The notes under the pieces were generated by a model. That model saw only the letters and a list, made by a program, of their open reading frames with translations. It was not told the DNA's origin and did no database searches. Below are positions 47,801 through 56,800 of a stretch of 64,000 bases of DNA, piece by piece; position 1 is the stretch's first letter, and every line of letters starts with the position of its first letter. The stretch is from Ovis canadensis (taxonomy: Eukaryota > Chordata > Mammalia > Artiodactyla > Bovidae), in the NCBI RefSeq assembly GCF_042477335.2, contig NC_091255.1, positions 43,626,501 to 43,690,500 on the forward strand, read 5' to 3'. A program made the translations under genes and the position numbers.

Positions 47801-50800
47801 TTGTCTATGATAGCAGCAGCCTGCCACTCAGACGCAGGCCTTTCCTGTCTCCTCTAGGCGCCACGATGCCCCTGGAGGAGAAGCTCGCTTCACCTCACTT
47901 AGGGAAACCAGGGCTCTCCACTCCAAGGAGCCTCCACAGCCAGGCCCACATCTGCCACAGTGCCCCCAGTGCTGAGCCCACAGGGAGCACCAGGCTGGGC
48001 CGGGGCCACTCAGCCCAGCAGCCCTGCCCACCCCCCAGCCCACCACCCCACAGTGGTTGGCCACACGCTGGCTTCCTAAGCCCCGGGACCCCACCTCCCT
48101 TGTGCCCCCACCTCCTGCGGCCCTACTCATCTGCAGAGTCCATGGGAGGACCCCAAGCCATCCAGCTCACAGCCTCCGTCCCCTCATCACTGAGCAGGCA
48201 GGCCCTGAGGCCAGGTCTGAAGACATTCGGCAACTTGGGGTGCTACTGGCATCTGCGGGGTAGAGGTGCCGCCCCACAAGCCAGGATGCTCCAGCCCAGG
48301 ACGCCCAGCCTAGGGAGACAGGCCCACAGATGAAGGGGGCCTGGGGGCCCTCTGAGGAGAGGCTGCAGGTGTCTGCCCACCCATCCCAGGCAGATGCTGG
48401 AGCCCCTCCCAGAGGTGGATGGTTCACCCTGCTCTAAGTACAGCTGGGCCTGGGTCTTGTCTCCCCAGGGGCACTGATGCTCCTGCCCGTCACTGGACAG
48501 CCGTGCCAGCCCCACCACTGCTGGGCCCAAGCTCAGGGGCCCAGGTGGGTTCACAGAGAGGTGCTGAGGCTATACAGTAGGGTGTGCTGGAGGCTTGGTC
48601 CAAACCCAGTCCAGAGGTGGCTTCAAGAGGGTGTGCACACTGTGGCAAGGGGTGCAGGTCTTGGGTGGGAGGCTGGAGGAGGCACTGGACCGCAGGAGAG
48701 GCGTGTGGTCACTGTTTCTGCTCCGGGTGGTCTAGTTCCAAGCACTGGCTGCCCAGTGCTTGCGATGCCCATTCTTCAGCACCAACTGAAGGCTGGGCAC
48801 CGGGCCACATTCTCAGCTGGCCAAGAGGCGGGGACATGACTGCTTGGAGAGGTGACCCCTCGTTGGTCCCCAGGAGGTGTGGGCTGAGGAGGCATTGCCT
48901 TGGGGCTCAGGCCCATCCAGCTCCTTGGGGAGGGGAGCGGGCTTCCTGGGGCCCTTGATGTTGGCAAACCTCAAACAGCAAAGGAACAAACTGTGCAGGT
49001 GTGGAGAGAATGAGCCTGGTCAGAGCTGGCCCTGCCTGTGCCTCAGGGAGTCCTGTCCAGGGGTCTGGGCCTACTCCCGGGAAGGTTGGACCCTGCTGGT
49101 CCCCTTTCACCTCATGCCCCAGCTGGAGCTGGGGACAGGGCTCCTCCCAGATGGGGAATCTGAGGCCCAGAGGCGTGAAGCCTTCCTGGGGCAGTGGGCA
49201 GGGGTGAGATGAGGCCTTGGGTCCAGCTTCAGGACTGAGTCTGCCCTGCCTTGACCCCTGTAGGCCTGCTGGGCTTATCTCCCCCGCCAGTCCTCACCTC
49301 CTCCGCACCCCCCACCAGCCGGGAGTGAGTTGGGGTGAAGTGCTGATGGCGTCAGGTGTGACTGTGGATCCTCATGCTTCTCCACCTGGGCCCTTTCTGG
49401 GGCAGCTGAGGTTGAGAGAGGCCAGGGTGCCTGCACACAGAGGGCCTGCACACAGGGGGCCTGCACATGGGCGCCTGCACACATGGGGCTTACACACAGG
49501 TGCCTGCACACACAGGGCCTGCACACAGGGGGCCTGCACACACAGGGCCTGCACATAGGGGGCCTGCACGTGGGGCTTGTACACGGGGCCTGCACACACA
49601 GGGCCTGCACACAGGGGGCCTGCACACATGGGGCCTGCACACGTGGGGCCTGCACACAGGGGGCCTGCACATGGGGCTTGTACACGGGTGCCTGCACACA
49701 CAGGGCCTGCACACAGGGGGTCTTCACACAGGGGGCCTGCACACGGGCGCCTGCACACAGAGGGCCTGCACATGGGGCTTGTACACGGGGCCTGCACACA
49801 CAGGGCCTACACTCAGGGGGCCTGCACACATGGGGCCTGCACACGTGGGGCCTGCACATGGGGCTTGTACATGGGTGCCTGCACACACAGGGCCTGCACA
49901 CAGGGGGTCTGCACACAGGGGGTCTGCACACAGGGGGCCTGCACACAGGGGGCCTGCACACGGGTGCCTGCACACACGGGGCCTGCACACGCGGGGCCTG
50001 CACACAGAGGGCCTGCACATGGGGCTTGTACACGGGTGCCTGCACACACAGGGCCTGCACACAGAGGGCCTGCACATGGGCGCCTGCACACAGGGGGCCT
50101 GCACATGGGGCTTGTACACGGGTGCCTGCACACACAGGGCCTGCACACAGAGGGCCTGCACATGGGCGCCTGCACACAGGGGGCCTGCACATGGGGCTTG
50201 TACACGGGTGCCTGCACACACAGGGACTGCACACAGGGGGTCTGCACACAGGGGGCCTGCACACGCCGGGCCTGCACAGAGGGGGCCTGCACATGGGCGC
50301 CTGCACACAGGGGGCCTGCACATGGGGCTTGTACACGGGTGCCTGCACACACAGGGCCTGCACACAGAGGGCCTGCACACGGGCGCCTGCACCCAGGGGG
50401 CCTGCACACATGGAGCCTGCACACACAGGGCCTGCACACAGGGGGCCTGCACATGGGCGCTTGCACACAGGGTCCTGGCCCATGTGGGTAAGGCCTGTCA
50501 GACAAAGCCCCACTTGCTGGGTGGCTTCAATACTGGACTTCCTGTCTGGTGGCTGGAGCCCATCTAGGTGTCACAGAGCTGGTCCTGCTGTGGCCGCAGA
50601 TGGTCATCTTCCTCCCGGATGCATGTCTTGTCTCTATGTCCAAGCTTCTCCTTTTTAAGGAGCCTGTTGTGTTGTATCAGGGCTCCACTTTGTGACCTCA
50701 CTGTGACCTGGTCATTTCTGTAAATCCAAGTAGGATCATGCTCAGAGGTACTAGGTGTTGGGACTTCAGCTTTCACTCTTAAGGCCTGGGAGTGCAGGGG

Positions 50801-53800
50801 CCTCATGAGGGCTGGGGAGCAGGCGCATCTTCCTTGGGGGTGCTGTCTTTTCTCAGATGACCATGGAGTGACTATTTCAGGATGACCGGCGGGGCTTGGA
50901 CCCTCTAGCCTGGGCTGGACATGTCCTGTGGGTGCCCGGAGGCCTTGGGGTCCCATCCTGGCACTGACCACAGTGGCCCTTGGCATCTGTGTCAGTGCCG
51001 GGCCCTTGGGGCCTGTCCCTCTCTGTCCCTGGGGATATTGGTTGACCAGTGATTGACTGCACGCTCCCTTCTCTCCCTTTTAGGAAAGTCCAGGAGGAAA
51101 AAGGATTTACGAATCTCCTGCATGTCCAAGCCGCCGGCGCCCAGCCCCACGTGAGTTGGCCTCTGGTGCTTCCTGGAAGGCCTCCTGCAGGGGCCAATGT
51201 GGGGGCCAGGCCGCCTGTGCGGGCGGCATCTTCTCCAAGCAGCTGCGGGGGCTGTGTGCCTCACACGTCCTCTCGGAGCTCTCCTTGCCTTTCTGAGGGC
51301 ATGTCCATGTGACAGGCCATGTGCTGCCCCACAGATGCTTGGTGACTGTGGGGGAGGGCGGGGACCCCCTTGAGAGGGCAGAGCTCTCTGGGGCTCACAC
51401 CTCCGCTCTCCCCTGCAGGCTCCCCCGGAACCTGGACTCCCGGGCTTTCATCACCATTGGAGACAGGGTAGGTGTCAATAGACCCTGGGAGGTGTCTGTG
51501 GGTGGAGACAGAGCTGGGCTGTGGAGGGGGGCTGGCTCCCCGACGCTGACCAGGTGGCCCATCTGGTGGCTACCTCCTGGGCCCTGGGGAGCTAGAGTCA
51601 CGGTGCTCAGTGTGCAGATCCCTGGCTCTGCCCAAAGGGCCTGCATTTCACTGGCACCTCCCGACGCCAGTGGTTCCCCTGGGAGGCCGTGTGCTGCCCA
51701 CAGGACATGCTGACAAGTCTTGTTCATCTGCCTGCTTGCTTCCTCTGGCAGCAGGTCAAGAGGGAGGGTGGGCGACCAGGGCCCCACTGCTCCCTGGGAG
51801 ACAAGGCCTTTCTTTTGTCCTCTCTGTGTCCCCAGAGCCTGAAACAGGGACTTACACAATGTAGGTGATGAATAAGTGAGTCTGGCCACCTGCGAGGGTG
51901 GGGCGAGAGGAAAAGGGCATCTCTTTAGGGCCCAGCACCTCTGGGAGCATTTCCCAGGCTGATGTGCTGACACCCTGTAGTAGCCTTCTGATGTGGGTGC
52001 TGTGCCTGTTTTAGAGAAGGTGAGGGGAGGCTCAGAGAGGTTACATGACTTACCCCAGGACACACAGCAGAAGTGGCTGGTGCAAGACTTGAGCACAGGT
52101 GACTGGCTGGTGATTCTCTTTCTGCTGCCCCAGCATCTCCACTGGTGCCTGACTTGGCCCCTCTGAACCCTCTCTCCTTTCTGTCCCCTAAGAACTTTGA
52201 GGTGGAGGCGGATGACCTGGTGACCATTTCAGAGCTGGGCCGAGGTGCCTATGGGGTGGTGGAGAAGGTGCGGCATGCCCAGAGTGGCACCATCATGGCC
52301 GTGAAGGTGAGCAGTGTCCCCGACCCAGGGCCATCAGAGCCGGGGGCACCTGGGGCTGCACCCCTGCGGCCCGGGCTCTAACTGCAGCCCCTCCCCCCGC
52401 AGCGCATCCGAGCCACCGTGAACTCTCAGGAGCAGAAGCGCCTGCTCATGGACCTGGATGTCAACATGCGCACAGTGGACTGTTTCTATACCGTCACCTT
52501 CTACGGGGCCCTCTTTAGAGAGGTGAGGAGACACAGCCAGCCTCCCCTCTGGCAGGGAGCCCAGGAGCTCGGGCTTACCCCAGGGGATGCTGCACCCAGC
52601 CTTCTCAGAAGGCTGTCCTGGATGGGGTGTGGGGGTGGGGACAGTATGTTGCCGGTGAAGGGACCCATCGGCCAGGGTCAGAGCTGGGATGAGCCGTGGA
52701 AGTAGGAGTCTGACGGGGGACAGCCAGTGTGACAGTCGGGGAAGGCTGCCGCGTGGACCCAGCAGTGTAGGCGAGCCTTGTCGGGGAGGGGCTGGGAGGT
52801 CAGAGAACCCCTGAGGGCTGAGGGGTGGAGGTGTGTCAGAGGCTGGCTGGCTCCATGGGGAGGATGCTGGGCCAGGTAGCCCTGGGCAGATGTGGCTGAA
52901 CTATGGCTGTCTACCTGCAGGGAGATGTGTGGATCTGCATGGAGCTCATGGACACGTCCCTGGACAAGTTCTATCGGAAGGTGCTAGACAAGGGCATGAC
53001 GATTCCAGAAGACATTCTTGGGGAGATCGCTGTGTCTGTAAGTGGGGTTGGGGGGGTCCCAATGGTAGTGTTTTGGGCAGAGCTGGGCCCCCCGTGTGGC
53101 CTCCAGCTGTGGCCCTGCAGCTGGGCAGCTGCCCTTGGAAGCCCCAGGTGCCCCCACCCTGGACCGGAGCCTGCTCAGGAGACCCCAGGGCCCTGGAGCC
53201 ACACAGATTTGGCAGAACCAGGATCTCTGGGCCTTCCTGTGCAGTTCCTGAGTTTTGAGGCCACAGAAGAGAACTTAGTGTTCACAGCTTCCTTATCCTG
53301 AAGATGCTTGGAGGCAGCTCGCAGAGGCATGTGGTCAGGGGAGAAAACCACGGGTCTTGAGCTTGCATGTCCTAGGGCAGGCGCCTCCCTGGGCATGAGC
53401 ACCCAACAGCCAAAGCAGAAGGGGAGTGGGGTCTGTGTACCTGTGGTCCTCATCCCTGACCGCAGCTGCGAACATGTAAACATACCCCCCCCCCCAGGGC
53501 TTTGAGTCAGGATCTTTGGGGTGATTCCTGTGGGGAGTGGCTCTGAGCATGTAGCCCAGTGACTGCTGGTAGAGGAGGGGGCGGTGGATGCAAGCAGGCT
53601 GCAGAAGGGCCAGATTCTACCCAGGAGTCTGGTGGAGGGAGGGACAGCATTCTGGGGGTTCATAAGTCAGACTCGCCAGGGTCTTGGTCACATCACCTGA
53701 GACCCTGGCCCATTCAGAGCAGTGCAGGAACCAGGTGTATCAGTATCAGGGTGGCCAGGACATTACAGCAAAGGCTGGGATGTGGGCGGGAGCCTCAGGT

Positions 53801-56800
53801 GGTGAGGGGCTGGGTGTGACCTGGGAGAGGGCGACAGACCGCCCTGGCTGGGGAGCCTTCTGGCTCTGTCACTGTTGATGGACCTGTCTCTCCCCACCTC
53901 TCATCCCAAACACCAGATCGTGAGGGCCCTGGAACATCTGCACAGCAAGCTGTCCGTGATCCATAGAGGTCAGTGCCTGGACTGGCTGGGGAGGAGGGGC
54001 CTGGCCTCATGTACACGTCCCCGTGGTCCTGCCGGGCCTGCAGTGCCAAGGCTCTGGGAGGCGACAGGCCGCAATGTGCCCGCTGGGTCCAGGCCGCTGT
54101 CCACTCCTCTCAGCCATTTCTGTCAGCCCCCAGGCCCAGTCCCAGTTTTGTTCCCTGGTGCTCAGAGCACGGACAGGGTTGATCTTCATCCTGGGAAGGC
54201 CAGCCCATCTTGTCTTGACATGTTGTTTACGTGTTGAGGAGTGTGCAGGTGGGATGTGTACCGCTGCACGAATCCGATCATCGTTTATACTGGGTCACGC
54301 CCACCCTCCCCTCCCTTTCTTGCCCTGTGACGCCCCAGTCCCCGACTCCACTGATTTTCTCATGGGGGTTGGTTTTGCTTGTTCTCAGCCTCCCAGTTGG
54401 GCCAGTGATTCTGAGACTCAGTGGGGCTGTGTGTGTCCTGCCTGTCCCCTCCCTCTGTGTTCTGAGGGGTCTGCTTTTCCACACAGAGTTCACTGGGCTA
54501 AGCCCCTTTGACCACTCAGTGGTCCCCAGGTCACTGCTATTGGCAGGTTTTCGTGGCCCCTTTGGGCGTCTCTCTGAGCCCCTGCAGATGTCCTTGTAAA
54601 AGGCAGGAGGGATGCACATGTCTCCCGTGCGTGTGCTTGCTGGACGGCCCCGCTGTGCCCCCTAGTTCACTCTGTGCCCACTCCATGTCCAGCTTGAGTC
54701 CTGGGGCTCTGGGATTTCCCACAGACCTGCCTCCTGTGTTTGAGCTGTTGCCTTGTGCTTCCTGGCCAAGACTGCCGACCCCTCAAGGTGGATATTGGGT
54801 GGTTTACAGTGCTCATACTGTTAGTGATGGGTTCCCTGCATTTGGGTGGACCCCAGAGCCAGAGGTTGCACTGGTAAGTGGAGGCTGAGTCCCAACTGTG
54901 AAGCTGCAAAGACACGGTCCTGGGGGAAGCCCTGGAGCTAACTTCTCTCCCCACCTGTGGCTGGAGGCTGGGGCTCCTGACTGTGTGGCTACCAGCTCTG
55001 ACCTGGGCAGTGGGGGCCAACAACCAGTAGCTGAAAGGCGTGTCCTACTTCTGGCAGATGTGAAGCCGTCCAATGTCCTTATCAACAAGGAGGGCCACGT
55101 GAAGATGTGTGACTTTGGGATCAGTGGTTACTTGGTGGATTCTGTGGCTAAGACAATGGATGCTGGCTGCAAACCCTACATGGCCGTAAGTGGGGTGCCC
55201 AGGTCATGCCCAGAGGAAGCAGCCAGGCTTAGGCACCTTAGCTGTGTCCTGCTCCATCAGGAATGAGGCCTCCCCAGACCCCGAATTTCCTTCTAGAGGG
55301 AGTCTCCTGCTCAGCCCTCTCCACCCCTTTCTGACTGGCCCCACGGTGTCCATTTGGATGATAGGTTTCACCTCAGCGGGGTGGCTGGTGGGGCCTGTGG
55401 GAGTTGCTGATACCCCAAGGTGGGACCCCCAGGTGTGGCAGCTGTGTGGCAAGACTTAGGCTTCCACCTCGAGACCCCGGCCCTCACCAGCCTCAGCTTC
55501 CACACTTGCTCTGGGGGAGGTAGGATGGGTGAGCACTGGCCCCTACGTTTTGTGGGGGGCAACCAGACCCAGCTGAGGGGGCCTGGGTGACCCTGCTCTG
55601 GCTCCTCTTCCAGCCCGAGAGAATCAACCCAGAGCTGAACCAGAAAGGCTACAATGTCAAGTCTGATGTCTGGAGCCTCGGCATCACCATGGTACGTCCT
55701 GGGGCACCCTTGCTGGTTGGGTGGAGCACAGGTGGGGGCTGTGCCAGGTCTGTGAGCTTCTGGGGGCCAGATAGTCTAGCCTGGACAGAAGGGTTGGTTG
55801 GCTTCACGATGTGAGAAGAGACAGTGCCATCAAAGATTATGGGGTCCTTAGCAGAGTGTCCGCAGGTGCCTCACACCCTCCCTGGGTTAGGGCAGCGTTA
55901 TGCCGCTCTCGTCTGTGACCACTTGCCTGTTGGACTTCCTCAGGGCTCGTGCTCACTGAGAATGCACAGCCAGCTCAAGACCAACTGGCTCCTTGTGCAC
56001 GAGGGCTTCACGACAGTGGCGAGGCTCAGCCTTGCCCTGCTCGTTCTTGCTGCTTCTCCACGTTTACTCCCACGGATAATGCTGTAGTATGTGTCTCTGT
56101 GCCCAGAGGCTGCTTATGTTTTCATTTTTTGAGCTCTTTTAGAAAAAATTACCAGGAGAGGAATGACTAGGTCCAAGGTTTGGACACTTCTCTGTTTTTG
56201 TTCTTGAGCTCTGGTGGCCACTACATCCTTCTCTGCAGCCCAGGCAGGGTCCTCACTCCTGTGTGCCGGAGTCAGTGGAAACTATAGGAAAAAAAGGAGG
56301 CTGTCTTTGCCCTATGAAAATCCAGGGTCATAGCCGTTCCCGCCACACTGTGTCACCTCCATCTGTGGGCCTGTTTGTGTCTTGGCTGGAAAGGAGCCTG
56401 GGGCCTGATGAGAAGGTCCTTTCTGAGCACAACTAGTGACCTGTTTTGGTGTGTCTGCTTGAGACGAGGTCTCTCCTGTTTATTACGGTGATCGCTTGTC
56501 AGGGTAGTGGACTTGAATTTTCATGTCAGTGGTGATCGCTTCTCAGGGAAGTGGACTTGAATTTTCATGTCAGTAGTCAAAACTGGAAGCAGAGGTTGTG
56601 GTGAGACAGCCATTCTTTGCTACAGATGGCTCCTGCAGGCGAGGCGCGGGGCACAGGGGGATCTGGGTCTGGTGGAAGCGGTGAGGCCGTGGCAGCCCTG
56701 TGTCCCGGGAGTCGGGGAGAAACAGTGACAGCATCCGAGTGGAAAGGCTTCCTGGAGGCGGAAGCGTTGGACATGGGCTTACAGGTGTTGGTGGCTGGGT

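Noticed and set aside
47866-48333. 155-codon frame in MAP2K3 intron 1 starting MPLEEKLASP
   Set aside because: Proline- and serine-rich with no recognised domain, and other long frames overlap it in the same GC-rich DNA. No supported splice link to MAP2K3.
49426-50475. CRISPR-like array
   Set aside because: Units are 15 bp, contiguous and without unique spacers, in a mammalian intron. This is a minisatellite.
49275-50658. Long open frames on both strands (up to 412 codons) rich in Cys-Arg-Pro or Gly-Leu-His-Thr repeats
   Set aside because: They are a by-product of a 15-bp repeat that has no stop codon and is a multiple of three. Several frames are open at once on both strands, and there is no start or splice context.
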